NCBI GenBank assembly: GCA_977006965.1
Contig: OZ345355.1
Span: forward strand, 1,426,001 to 1,490,000
DNA from: Phymatolithon calcareum
Taxonomy: Eukaryota; Rhodophyta; Florideophyceae; Hapalidiales
Direction of reading: 5' to 3'
Length of the DNA: 64,000 nt
Positions 1 through 10,589 of this stretch are shown here, piece after piece. Position 1 is the stretch's first letter. Each line of letters begins with the position of its first letter. The notes under the pieces were generated by a model. It saw only the letters and a list, made by a program, of their open reading frames with translations, was not told the DNA's origin and did not search any database. Made by a program: the position numbers and the translations under genes.

Positions 1-54
1 GTACTGTACTTAAAGACCGCTAAATCCCAACCCAGAAAGAGATACAACAGCCGC

Positions 55-1322
55 ATGACAAACCCCACACAACTATCTCCGCGGAAGATGGGCCAGAACA
101 AACAATGGGCATGCGAGGAATCGTTTTTGGCATGTCGGGCGTTTACCATGGCGTCGGAAAACGCTCGTTGTGGCGCTCGTATGAAGGCAGCAAAATTCCA
201 TACCAGAGCAGGAAGGTACTACAGAACTCTGGCGAAGAAAAGAGGATTTTCCTGGATGGAAGCTTCCATCTTCGTGCACTGGATCTGCCGTCGTCCAGCA
301 CTACAGAGAGATAAAGAAAAAGTGCATTCTCTTTGAAGGGCACTATCGGACTGTGAAAGCCGCTAAACCTACAGGAAATCCAACCGAGCAGGATATCGAG
401 CGGATGGCGTCCGGGCTGTACAACAAAACTGTGTCCATGTCTGATATGTACAGTGTACTGCGAGCTCCGAATCCAAGTGCCGTTGGACAAATTTTTGCCT
501 ATTTGCAGCAGTGGAGGTGGCTGAGGAGAACAAACCTTTGGCTTGGAATTGAGGCCGCTATTAAAGATTCTAATCATCTAACAACGAAGATGACGAGGAC
601 TATGAGGATGACGATGAGGAAGTCACGGGAATGATGTCTACTCTATCGGCGTAGACCACGATGATATTCAGAATCTGGATGATGGCGACGTCGGATTTTA
701 TTTCGACGCAGAAGAGGCGCAACACCCTTCATCCCCAAAAAGTGCTCAACCCAACATGGCGCACCACTCCGGGCGGCAAAGTGCAGCAGTACCCTCTGAT
801 GTAAACCCTGTGTTGGATACCGGAACACCGAGCTCAAGCGCGGCAAGGTTAGAGTGCAGGCGTGGGCGCGTTTCCTGTCCGTCCAATGCGAGCATAGGGA
901 GTGCGCACCACGGTGTTGCGGGCTCCAGTGCTCCTGGCCGTAGTGATGCCGGTCGTTCGCGTACTACGCGGTCAGGATCAGGAGGTATTCCGAGGCAGAT
1001 GGGCACTAAGCGTTCTCCAGAGATGACGAAGAATACTAAGGCAATTGAAAAAGGCGCGCGCAGAATCGAGGCTCTCGCAGAAGCGAGCAAAAAGCGCTGT
1101 AAAATTGCGGAGGAGCTTCTCAAAATGGAGGAGAATAAGCAGAACATGGCTCTCTTTTCTATGCCTGGAACAGATTTGGAGTTGCGGGACGAGATTGTGA
1201 AGCATTTACAGCTTCAAGCAATTGAAAATATTCGAAAGGAAAAGTCAGAAGCCGCCTCAGTTGATCGTGCTCAGGTTCAGTCTCCAGTACGTCAAGGTGT
1301 TCTCCATGAATCCACAGACTAA
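55..1322 (+). pseudogene. Frameshifted Myb/SANT-like protein, PIF/Harbinger accessory type
   Basis: Three consecutive open stretches in three frames (55-336, 353-634, 756-1322) read as one protein. The first carries a SANT-like run (ACEESFLACRAFTMASE, GARMKAAKF, then RALQR-like wording). The second continues it (GHYRTVKAAKPTGNP, MYSVLRAPNPSAVGQIFAY). The third is charged and coiled (ARRIEALAEASKKRCKIAEE, ALFSMPGTD), the usual C-terminal arrangement of Myb/SANT or no-apical-meristem-like proteins that accompany PIF/Harbinger transposases. Shifts lie near 310-336 and 600-750, so the gene is broken. In that family the protein binds DNA next to a DDE transposase; no transposase is visible beside it here. 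It could instead be a decayed host SANT gene. Confidence 0.55.
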
Positions 1323-1807
1323 ATATTGGCACCATCACAATATTTTGCGAGCAACGCCATAGCATCAGACAGCCCTGGGGGAGAAGATTCCCAACTCTTT
1401 AATGCACGCAACGACCAACTGCAGATGACATACAGTCATCAGCATAACTTCCACGACAATCAAGAGTATACTGTGCTTGCATTTGCATCTCCTGCCGCGC
1501 CCCACGGACAACGATCTGCTGCAGCTCGTGAGTGAAACGCTCGAAATAATACTGTCAACATCCGTAACCTTCTCGATTGACTCAAAAACCAGTTAGTGTT
1601 GTATATTCTGTGACCTTTTAATCATCTGGTTGTTCAATAAAAACCTTGTTTTACATTCCAATACTTCCAAGATCAACAATAAGAACGACTTCAAAGCACT
1701 ATTGTTCTCGAAGTAGCATAGTTTATTGTACAGATGACTGGCTATTCAACTGGGGGTTAAATAGTACCCTGATTGCTACTCATGATACCTTGCTCTCACT
1801 CTTCCGC
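1323..1807. other. No gene recognised
   Basis: AT-rich sequence downstream of the SANT-like relic. Only short open stretches occur, with no motif or repeat that I recognise. Confidence 0.5.
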
Positions 1808-2423
1808 TTAATCTGTGTGTTTTAAAATATTGTTAATCGCTCTAGCCACACTTTTTCTTCCTCGCTTGTCCGCACCAGCTTTTGCATTGTTTACTTCAAG
1901 GTGGATGTCCACAACCCCCCTAGACGTCCAAGTCATTGTTCCACTAGTGACGGTTTTCGTGGAAGTCGTCCCATGAACCATTGCGCGCAAAGATTTGGGT
2001 GCTAACTTCGTTTTTGCTTGAGTGTACCAGGGGAGTGTTATGGGGGGGAGTAACGCAACATTTTGAGGTTTCAAAAATTGTACGAAAAAATTATAGCATC
2101 GATGTGCCGGCTAAATTTTGAGCTCGGTAAGTATCAAAACAAATCTTCTTTGCAGATTATTTTTATTGTTTATAACCACAAAATAGAATACTGCAACGAG
2201 AGCGACCGCTACATTGGCAGATGCCAATGTTCAGGCGACTTGGGCCTGATTTTCCTCTTTCATTCTAATTTTTATGAAACAATTTCAGCCCTGCGAAGAT
2301 GAATCAAACATACACTTCAGACACAACTCCAAAAAAGCGGTATGATAACCACTTCGCGTTACTCCCCCCCATAACACTCCCCTGAGTGTACCAATATAGT
2401 GGAGAGCGCACTATCAGGAACGT
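1808..2423 (-). pseudogene. Hypothetical ORF split by a 355-bp MITE
   Basis: On the minus strand, 2423-2384 joined to 2019-1808 reads open once the element at 2029-2383 and one target-site copy are removed. The joined stretch includes YTQAKTKLAPKSLRAMVHG and WTSRGVVDIHLEVNNAKAG and ends in a natural stop at 1808. I do not recognise the family. No good start codon is visible upstream, because a stop lies at 2424-2426, so it is probably the C-terminal end of a larger broken gene. Confidence 0.35.
2029..2383. mobile_element. MITE, Mutator-like, 28-bp TIR, 9-bp TSD
   Basis: The terminal inverted repeats begin AGGGGAGTGTTATGGGGG on both strands and match for about 28 bp. The flanks are an exact 9-bp duplication GAGTGTACC (2020-2028 and 2384-2392). 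A 9-bp TSD with GC-rich TIRs points to the MULE superfamily. There is no internal coding sequence, so it is non-autonomous. It interrupts an open reading stretch on the minus strand. Confidence 0.8.
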
Positions 2424-2671
2424 TTATTTTTGGAGCTTTGATATGATAACCGGGTTTTAGATCGTAATGGGTGGGGTCGGATTTTTTCACGCTCTAATCG
2501 ATTCCATCCTTGAGAAGGAAGCTAAAAATATGGCCAATCATATGTTCCTATTGTGAAATACAATCCATCCCCGGTGGGGATGCTCTTATGATACGCCTCT
2601 CAGCGAGATATTTTCACTGCACGTTAGCCAATCATCGCTGTGCACCTCCGGGAGATTTTAGTACAAATAGC

Positions 2672-3917
2672 TCGCCTAGTGTCTGTGTGACGAACATCTT
2701 CAAGTGAGGGTGGATTTAAAAGCTCAGAAAAGTTAGTAAAAAGAATGCGGAACAGATTTTGAGCGCCAGATTCGGAAAGGTGACCTTTTGTTCTTGGTAG
2801 GAGTACCCCTTTTAATACCTTATGACAGCGTCGTTCGCCTGTAGGAACGAAAATCTGCTGCTCACTCAGAAAAAAGACATCTGCCGTACCTCGAGAAAAA
2901 GACCCGCACCAAGTGGTCGTTGTAGCCGTACACATTAAAGAAACATCAGTGACAAGTCCTGCACAGTGCTGCATACTATGTGGAGCGTTTTCCAGTTCAA
3001 AAAAAGTGAACGGCACGGTTCAAGAGGAGCACCTTAATGAAATCAATGGTTCTCCAGCGCGTCACTTCGAGTGAAATGGGTCCTTATTCAAAAACCAATC
3101 TAAAAGACTAAGATTAATACTATCAAGATTGTTAACGTGAAGCCAGGGAAGGCTAGCAAAGGCGCTTGGTCCTCTCGAATGGTTGTATCGAGTTTCAGCA
3201 GGCAAAATGTTTTACCTCGAACACCGGCTTACAATACTCCCGGGCGAACATCTTCTTCACCAAACGCCGAGTCTTGCTTTCAGTATCAACCGCTCTCTCG
3301 ACAGAATACAACTCAAATCTAATATACAATCAACAGGAGCTCTGAACGTCCTCTTGCGGGTTCCCTCGCCTACACCCTGCTTGGTTCTTGGAACCAAAAA
3401 TCGCAAGAGGAGCTTGACGTCTTTGCACCAGACCGTGAACAGAGTATTTTTGCTTATGCAGTGCCAATGGTTCGAGCGCCAAGTTCTATGTCCAATTGGG
3501 GGAAGGATTCCCCGTCAGTCCTGGAGAGTTCACACTCTAAATAGAGATGTTATATCCGAGAACGGTGGCATCGGGTTCCACAGAACGTACGATTCCTTCA
3601 TGACGATGTTTCTCCGAGTGCACTTGCGAACAATTATTGCTTAGACATTCGCTAAGCTGAAACTAATAGGAAGAACGGAGGCTAAGATTTTCGGAATACT
3701 CGTCCGCAGGGGTTAGGCGCAAAGAGATTTATGAAAGTCTACCACAGGGAATAAGAATATCTTCGCTCTTTCAATTTCAAACATTGGGATGACCAGAGCC
3801 AGGTTCTCCGAGTACATCAGGTGCGTCAGCTTCACAGTGCAACCAAATGAACAAGGCAATATGTCGTCCGTACAGTACAGGTGGGCGCTCGTTCAGGATT
3901 TTATCGATGCTATTTAA
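2672..3917 (+). mobile_element. piggyBac-like transposon relic (family J, copy 2)
   Basis: It starts with a terminus like that of the copy at 28463-30447 (CTAGTGTCTGTGTGACGAAC) and aligns with that copy along its coding strand. The shared start segment is GFKSSEKLV, and 3470-3760 matches the piggyBac-type segment of copy 1. Near 3785-3910 it reads MTRARFSEYIRCVSF and YRWALVQDFIDA, typical of a DDE_Tnp_1_7 transposase after its first helical block. Many stops and frameshifts show it is dead. The 3' part is missing. Confidence 0.6.
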
Positions 3918-3939
3918 TGATCACAAAAACCCCACTGGG

Positions 3940-4313
3940 TCTCTGTTAGACCTGGTTTTGTTTTGCCAAGTTCATATCTCTTTGGTATGGCAACGGAGGA
4001 CATTGGTTTGAAAATAACCTCCTTCAGTACATCGTCAATGAGAGCGTTCCTGACGCAAGACCTTTGTCTTATGATCGAGGCGTTCCTGAGGCCATCGTGG
4101 GTATCCACGGTTGGGGACTGTCAACAACGGTGGTTCCTAATTGACAGGTGAGTAGCTCAGGGGTCTCCGCTGAGCCCCAGTTTGTATAATCTTTTGATGA
4201 TCGAGTTTGCAGAGAGAATAAGCCAAGTCCCAAGGGAAATCGCCGATGAAGACGCAGTTCTATTTGCGGACGACGTGCTCCTAACGGAAAATTCACCATA
4301 TGGACTGTAGCGA
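3940..4313 (+). mobile_element. LINE reverse transcriptase fragment
   Basis: The frame ending at 4310 reads GSPLSPSLYNLLMIEF and then LFADDVLLTEN. These are reverse transcriptase motifs B and C, with the catalytic aspartate pair in FADD. A stop follows directly. The upstream part is in other frames. It is a short relic of a non-LTR element related to LINE-A (27.3-33.1 kb). Confidence 0.75.
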
Positions 4314-4651
4314 CTGCTCAATATCTCGTCAAAATGTGCCCATAAGCAGACTTAGGTCATAATTAATTTCAATTGCCGTTTATTGCAATAGGAATAGTCT
4401 ATTGCAGAACCAAGAATAACTTCTTATTTCAGCACACTACGTTGCCTATGTTAGCATCCAATCCAGATTACAGAGCGATTTATAAAAATGTACTAGGATG
4501 CTGACGCACGTTCAACCACGTTCCAAACAGCGCATGTATTGAACAAAGAAATTACAGACGCCAGTTCAACTACGTTACAAACAGGAAGAGTATTGATCTA
4601 TAGCCTCATCGCATCTCACCGAACTCACGTCGTTTACACTGCTCCTCTACC

Positions 4652-5152
4652 ATGTCTTCAACCACGAAACCACGCCAGAAAGACGTCGTCCAGCAATTGA
4701 TGACATTTATTGGACGCGAAACGCTGTCCGAGAAAGTGTACCTCAAGCATCGATGCCTCCGTGACGGCTGTTCAAAGTCGGTTATCGCGTTTTTGGAGAA
4801 CAAAAGATGGAGTAACCTGTACGCCCATCTCAAGAGCTGTTATGCTCGCGGACAAGACTCTTCTACACAAGAGAGTACCGTCCTTCAGTTGAACATGAAC
4901 TGCGATTTTATTCTCGGCTCTGTCGCTGAAGTTGAGCGTATTTGGAGCATGGCGAAGCACGTACTGATCGTTCAGAGGCGTTTGATGCCTCCGCAGCTTT
5001 TCGAAGCCCTTGTATTTCTGAAGTACAACGAGCGTTTTTGGAATGAGCAATTGGTGAGTCAAGCTATCAAGTCGTCCTGTTCCGAACGTGCCAAGGAGTT
5101 AAACAACGCACACGACGTGTATGAGGAAGAGAATGCCGAACCGACAACTTAG
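4652..5152 (+). CDS. hAT-derived protein: BED-like finger joined to hATC dimerisation region
   Basis: An open frame of 166 codons. Residues 29-66 hold a Cys/His-rich BED-type finger (HRCLRDGCSK ... LYAHLKSC). Residues 86-135 hold the hAT C-terminal dimerisation region (SVAEVERIWSMAKHVL, LFEALVFLKYNERFW). Full hAT transposases are around 600-700 residues; here the whole RNase-H-like catalytic core between the two ends is absent, yet the frame is open from start to stop. Flanks are rich in ATTGCAAT-type words, as in hAT subterminal regions, but I could not find the termini. It is either a non-autonomous deletion derivative or a short DNA-binding, dimerising protein that could compete with full transposase. 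Expression is unknown. Confidence 0.6.
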   Translation: MSSTTKPRQKDVVQQLMTFIGRETLSEKVYLKHRCLRDGCSKSVIAFLENKRWSNLYAHLKSCYARGQDSSTQESTVLQLNMNCDFILGSVAEVERIWSMAKHVLIVQRRLMPPQLFEALVFLKYNERFWNEQLVSQAIKSSCSERAKELNNAHDVYEEENAEPTT

Positions 5153-5389
5153 TTTGAAGGTCTTCTTGTAGAATAGTACTTGTCATGTACATCGTTTTGT
5201 TGTGATTGCCAAAAGAATAACCTATTGTGGTGTCATTGATTATTGCAGTAAATATTGCTAGCACAGAGAGCTGTGAATAGTATTCCCGTATTGCATCATG
5301 GAACGCCATTGCGTAAAATAGTACGCGACCAAAGTCATAAGCAGTTAATTTTGACTCTTGGCACACGATGTTGTTCTGCCCCGCCGTCT

Positions 5390-5525
5390 CCTGAAAAAAC
5401 ATTACATCAACAAAAAAACAAACTCTTTAGACAGAGTCCAGCCGAAACCCCTTGGCACTAGGAAAGTTGCCCCAAGCGTCAGCAGATGCTCTGTAACTTT
5501 TAAAAAATCTACCTTTCTTCTTCCC
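5390..5525 (+). repeat. LINE-C 3' end fragment
   Basis: Shares GGAAAGTTGCCCCAAGCGTC and the tail AATCTACCTTTCTTCTTC with copies at 42.4-44.0 kb and 47.3-47.8 kb. It is a 5'-truncated retroposon end with a TTC-rich tail. Confidence 0.7.
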
Positions 5526-6018
5526 CTGGAATAAGATTTACATACGCAGTTGCTTACGTCGCAGATTAGTCAATCTCTCATTTTCGATCTTTGCTCCTAG
5601 GAGCGTTCAAGATCAGTGAGCTGCCTGATCTTAAACTCAATTGTCTTAAGGGCGTTCAAGCCTGTCACCACGGAATAGGGCCGGCGTCCAGACCACGTGT
5701 ATCCCGCATGAGGGAATGTAGCGGCAGTCTCTGAGTCATATCCAAAATTTGGATTATTTTGTTGTTTAGGGGCCCAGTACATTTCCTAGATTCACGGAGG
5801 CTACTCATCAACGAACCTACAAGGACATTCTGGGAAGTTCGTTGTGAACTTAGACGTTCAAATTTTTCTAAAGGCACAAGTGCTAACGATCCTCGTCATT
5901 CCGCTATACCATTTGGTGGATGGAACAAATGTTCCTTTCAGCTGCTACTTTGGTCCACAATATTTCAACCTCAATGAATTTCGATATGCTTTTTTGTACT
6001 GAAACTTACTCAACTTAG
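5526..6018. other. No gene recognised
   Basis: Spacer between the LINE-C tail and the 3' end of the membrane-protein gene. Nothing recognisable. Confidence 0.5.
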
Positions 6019-7242
6019 TTACTCATCATGGGCCCTGTACCGAAAGTGCTCCTCACGCTCAGAGGGAGCTTCCTGAATCCTATTGTGCTCCTCCATGAAC
6101 GATATGCTAATATGACGCTCACCGCGAACCACCGCAGTTGAAGCCTGAAAAGATCGATCCTGGGATATCATTTCTTCTTCGTCCATAAACTTAGGAATTA
6201 GAGAAGACAAGCTCTCTGCATCAGATCCCACACCTTGGTCACGAATAACGTCAAAGAACATCAGAATCTTAAAAACACCCCAAGAGACGAAGTAGACAAG
6301 GAATGCGAGTGCTGGAGGCCCTATCTTTGTTCTCCCGTTCACAGAGATAACCATAAATCTCATAGATTCTCCAGCAGGTTCCCAAAGCAAGGATGGAATG
6401 GCATATTCATTGATGTAGAAAAACGCGTCCACTCTCTTCTCATTTCTGTTCTTCGTGAGATTAATTGCTCGCCTGATGATGTCTAGAATACCTTCCATAA
6501 AACAGATGTGCACCCCGTCAATTACTTCCGAAAATATAGTGTCGTTTCGCTTACATCGTCCATCTGCCACACTTGCAAATTGATATATAAATGAAGGCTC
6601 GTTTTTCAAGGGTAATGTTTCTCCAAATGTACTACCCTCGCATGAAAAGAGTGAGCCGTTGATAACTCGAGAATAGACCGAGTTCTCGAGATCCAGGTCT
6701 GAAATATTGGTAAACATAATTGGTGCCCGAAACTGCCCTGTAAAGTTTACGAACTCTTTCCGGCACATTGCCGCAGCAAGTGTGACAGGAAAAGGAGAAG
6801 CCTTGGAGATATTTCGGTTGGGTCCGTATATCACAGCTTGGCCCGCGCGAACGGCGTCCACTGTTGTCTCTCCGACGGAGTTCTCGATGAACAGGAACAT
6901 TGCTTGTGTCAAAATGACTAGAAGAACAGTCCATGGACCAGGATTGAAACCACCAGAAAAGACACGTAAACGTGAGCAGAAGGTGAGGCTCTTCCTCATG
7001 TGTCTTTTTGCCAGCCGGTGGTAAGTATCTCGACGATCTGCGATTCGCAGATAGCTAGCGACTAAAGAGAAGCTCAGGACGCATTCCAAGATATATTTGA
7101 GCACGTTCACGGCCGACACAGAGAGTTCAAAAAGTATCATTTTTGATGTTCTGCCACCGGTTCTGTCGACGAATTTGTTCACGGAAGGATCGGTAAATTT
7201 ACAAGAATAATATATTAAGTTACTTATCGTCCGTTCTTCCAA
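6019..7242 (-). CDS. Predicted multi-pass glycosylated membrane protein, unknown family
   Basis: A 407-codon uninterrupted frame. By eye there are membrane segments at about residues 35-65, 103-120 and 305-328. Between the last two lies a loop of about 185 residues with six N-glycosylation sequons (NIS, NFT, NIS, NGS, NDT, NLT) and several cysteines, so it is probably lumenal or extracellular. The C-terminal 75 residues are charged and acidic (GSDAESLSS, MDEEEMISQ) and probably cytosolic. The N-terminus contains CKFTDPSVNKFVDRTGG before the first membrane segment. I recognise no domain. It stands alone, with no repeat inside it, and intact length argues for a real gene. The first methionine was used because it precedes that conserved-looking N-terminal stretch. 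Confidence 0.7.
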   Translation of the reverse strand: MEERTISNLIYYSCKFTDPSVNKFVDRTGGRTSKMILFELSVSAVNVLKYILECVLSFSLVASYLRIADRRDTYHRLAKRHMRKSLTFCSRLRVFSGGFNPGPWTVLLVILTQAMFLFIENSVGETTVDAVRAGQAVIYGPNRNISKASPFPVTLAAAMCRKEFVNFTGQFRAPIMFTNISDLDLENSVYSRVINGSLFSCEGSTFGETLPLKNEPSFIYQFASVADGRCKRNDTIFSEVIDGVHICFMEGILDIIRRAINLTKNRNEKRVDAFFYINEYAIPSLLWEPAGESMRFMVISVNGRTKIGPPALAFLVYFVSWGVFKILMFFDVIRDQGVGSDAESLSSLIPKFMDEEEMISQDRSFQASTAVVRGERHISISFMEEHNRIQEAPSEREEHFRYRAHDE

Positions 7243-7807
7243 TTATGGGCCACTTTGACATGTGTCAAAATTAAACTCTATTTCATTGGTTCGTCAGTGC
7301 CAGCGATAGAATCTAACACTGTATCAATAAGGAGCTCGTGAGCACATGTATCCACTTCAGAAACGTGCTCGCAAACCCGGTCCGAGTTTGCAAGATAAGG
7401 TCCAACAATTTGAGGTGAGCGATAATAAAGATCATTTCCTCCCGTTGAGATGCACTATACCCTCTCAATAAATCCATTTAATTACGATAATAAAGATCAC
7501 AAGTTCAATTGGAAATAGTCAGACTGAAATCTAGGTATGTCCTTGTCAAAGAAATACAGTACAGTGTCTAACTGCAAACTCTGCGACAGAAAAAACTCTA
7601 AAACTGCAAACGGAATGCCTTTCCCGACAGAAAAAGCGCTTAAACATACACAAAATTCTAGGGTGCCTTGCAAACTCGCCAACTGCAAACCTCTCAACTG
7701 TGGGCATTTATTATTTGTTTATTTTTTAAGGGTGTCTTTCACATGAAGGGCTCACATTGCATTACCCTTGCGCGCTCCTGCCCCGCATCTTGGAACCATT
7801 TTAATTC
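7243..7807. other. Intergenic; short LINE-like snippet at 7346-7414
   Basis: At 7346 an ATG opens MYPLQKRARKPGPSLQDKVQ before GTGAGC. Nucleotides 7361-7410 resemble 27348-27397 near the 5' end of LINE-A1 (ARKPIPNLQDKVRQ). It may be a scrap of that LINE or a source of it. Nothing else is recognised. Confidence 0.35.
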
Positions 7808-8755
7808 GAGGAAATTCGCTAAATGGCCACCAAAAGTGCTCAAAGTACGCTAAACATCCACCCCTAGCCAATACTACTACCCACGCATTGCAAAATAGAC
7901 TATCATACTCACCCTAGCCGAACCTACTAATTCGTTTCTTAGAGCACTCTATGCGACAGTGAAATTTATTGCGTACGCTACTCTCTCTGGTTTAGCTCCT
8001 CGTCGCAACTATTGGTAGCATCTCCGTCGTCGAAGGCGATGAGGTCGCAGGGCGATCCCGGCGGAGAGTACACGCTCACCACAAATCCCTTCTGGGACGA
8101 TACGGCAGCAGCTTCACAGCATTTTCTGCTGCTCAAAGGGCGCCATGGACACCTGGGCGGCGTACAACGGTTTCGTCAGTGTTGACGCGGCCCACCTGAC
8201 CTCCGTGACTCAGGGACAGCTTTTTACCCTAACGAATTATGATTCCAACAGACAGGCGACAACTCTGGCCTTCGGCATCGCATAGGTAAAGAGTTCACTC
8301 ATCTGTAAGAGCTTCCTCTCCAGAACGATGCAGACCGTGCTTGATACCGTCGACGCTCGGCAGCGCGCTGACGTTTACGCGGAAGGTGCAAGCTGTGTGC
8401 TGGCTACAGATGAGTGTTAGACGCTGCTTGTTGCGCCTCTCCACGAGTTGTGGGAGATCATGACGTTAACAACATCTTCGAAGCTTGATCCAACGTAGTC
8501 GCTCACCTGCAGCACGAGCTCCTTCTTGTTCATGATTTCAGAGTGAGCAGTGCGGGAGCGTTGTGCGTTGGGCTTGTCAGACGAATTCGAGGATGTGCAC
8601 AAACCTTGGATCAAGAGGAAGTAGCAGCTACTTCCCTTTTCCCTCCAAAAAACGAAACTGTCAGCGCTCCACGTAACGGATGAGTTGTAGTTTTGGCTTG
8701 GGTGGATGTTTAGCGTACTTTGACCACTTTTGGTGGCCATTTAGCGAATTTCCTC
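7808..8755. mobile_element. Non-autonomous MULE, about 56-bp TIRs, 10-bp TSD
   Basis: The ends are inverted repeats of about 56 bp starting GAGGAAATTCGCTAAATGGC. They are bounded by an exact 10-bp duplication ATTTTAATTC (7798-7807 and 8756-8765), in the range of Mutator-like elements. The internal sequence around 7975-8060 resembles 63240-63320, inside the larger relative at the right edge of the window that encodes a SWIM finger. This copy carries no long frame, so it is an internal-deletion derivative. Confidence 0.85.
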
Positions 8756-8765
8756 ATTTTAATTC

Positions 8766-10589
8766 CGTTTGCCACCTAGAATACCCAATCCGGTAAACTA
8801 CCTCTCTATTGCCGAGAAGAAGCGCATATTGAATGAATTCATCCCGCGGGAGCATGAAGGAACCCTTGGCTCATCCAAACGTGTCCATTTCCTATAAGCT
8901 ATTTGTAAGGTGCGGAGATATAGTGCTATAAAAGGAACTTCAGAACTGAAAATCCTCTCTAACTGAAAACCAACCACCTGTCCCGAACATTTGCAGTTAG
9001 ACAGGTTTGATTGTATATCAAGAATCAAGTATCAAAATCATACACGGTCGCACGGGTTTCACTTCTACAAAGTCCGGCTGGACCACGAGATCTCCCCAGG
9101 TCCTTGTTTATAACCTGAAACCAACATCGGAACTTTGTTCGAAAAATTCCTAAGTAAAGAGAGAAATAAAATGAATAACAGAAGCTATAAATTTAAATAC
9201 CCATTTTTCCGTAGCATTTATATTGGGAACGAAAGCGCGCATGGCATTACCGCTTCATCGAACTGTTAGTCTATACATACGGCTTGAGTACATTCAACAT
9301 AGTACGTCGGGCCTTGCGGACTATCTCCTTAGAAACCTTCAGCATTTCAGAATCGCGAGAATTGGAAATTTCGTTCCGCATCCTTTTATGTGTGACACTG
9401 TCGTTGGAGTATTTTCCATCATACTCTAGGCCGGTTGTGTGTTCGAATAACTCTTCTTCTACAGACAGGTATTTCGTGTTCAGACGACATGAATTGATAC
9501 ATAAAGCAGGAACACGGCTTCAAGAAAAGATCTGATTTAAGTGCTCGACAAAGCCGATATTTGTGGAGTTTACAGATGGCACTGATTTCAGAGCTTTAAA
9601 TCTTTAAGAACGGTCTCAGAGTTTTCGTTGATGATCCTCGGTCTTATGAGAACATATTGGTGTAATAGGTAGTACGACGTGTACGTGCGGTAGCGAGCGC
9701 CTGTATCGGAAGGCTGTGTTGGAGTGGGGAGAGCGCGCGCGCAGATGGCAAAACGAAAGGGTACGAAAATACCCCCCAGACCCCTTGTCTCACTCTCCTG
9801 TCTGGGCTCCTCCTTTTACTGCTGGGAAAATCCGGGAGATTACAAAGGGAGATGTGGAAGAATGTAATTGGCCATATAGTGACCAATGGCGAATAGGAAG
9901 ATGCGGTGCTACACGTGTAGGCATTATAATGCCACAATTGGAATCTTTGATACTGTATTGACTGTTATGTGTTCTGTAAAGCGTTGTTGTAATTTCAAGC
10001 AATATAAAATATAGAAGGAGCTAATTTTAGGGTATAGGCAAGTATGATATTGTCTTTGAAATCCACAATACCATGAGCATGCTGCCTAAAGGGTTCCACA
10101 TTTGTGGAAACCATGGCAGAACGAGTTACCACTACGATGTCGTACAAATGACAAGGAGTAAAGATGAAGGCCAAGGAATCATCAATGAAAGCTCTCAATG
10201 GGCACGAGTCTATGAAATAAGTTTGCTCGACAGAAAGTGCTCAGTTCTACTTTCATGTCAAAGGACTAGGCCATAAATGCTACAGGCGAAAGACGAAATG
10301 TAAGATAGAACCAGTCTGCCAAGAGTGAGGGAGAACGAAGAAGAACGCCAAGTCAGAAAACTAATGTTTTTAAAGATCGACCGACCTCAGAAAGCAGTGA
10401 GAAGGAACGATTAAAGACACGGATTTTTTGCGAAGCATGATTTTTAAGTCACTTCCCAAGAAATAGTGAAAACTGATTGCGAGATGGGCAGGAAAGGGAC
10501 AATTGGAGCTGGAGTACTCACAAGAATGATCGGAAAGTCTTCATAAACCGCTAACGATGTTAAATAACGTAGCTTGTGCCCTTGAAGTA
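8766..10589. other. Long stretch without a recognised gene
   Basis: Short open stretches only (for example 9284-9535 and 9716-9961 on plus). None shows a motif, and no clear repeat is seen against the rest of the window. Confidence 0.45.
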
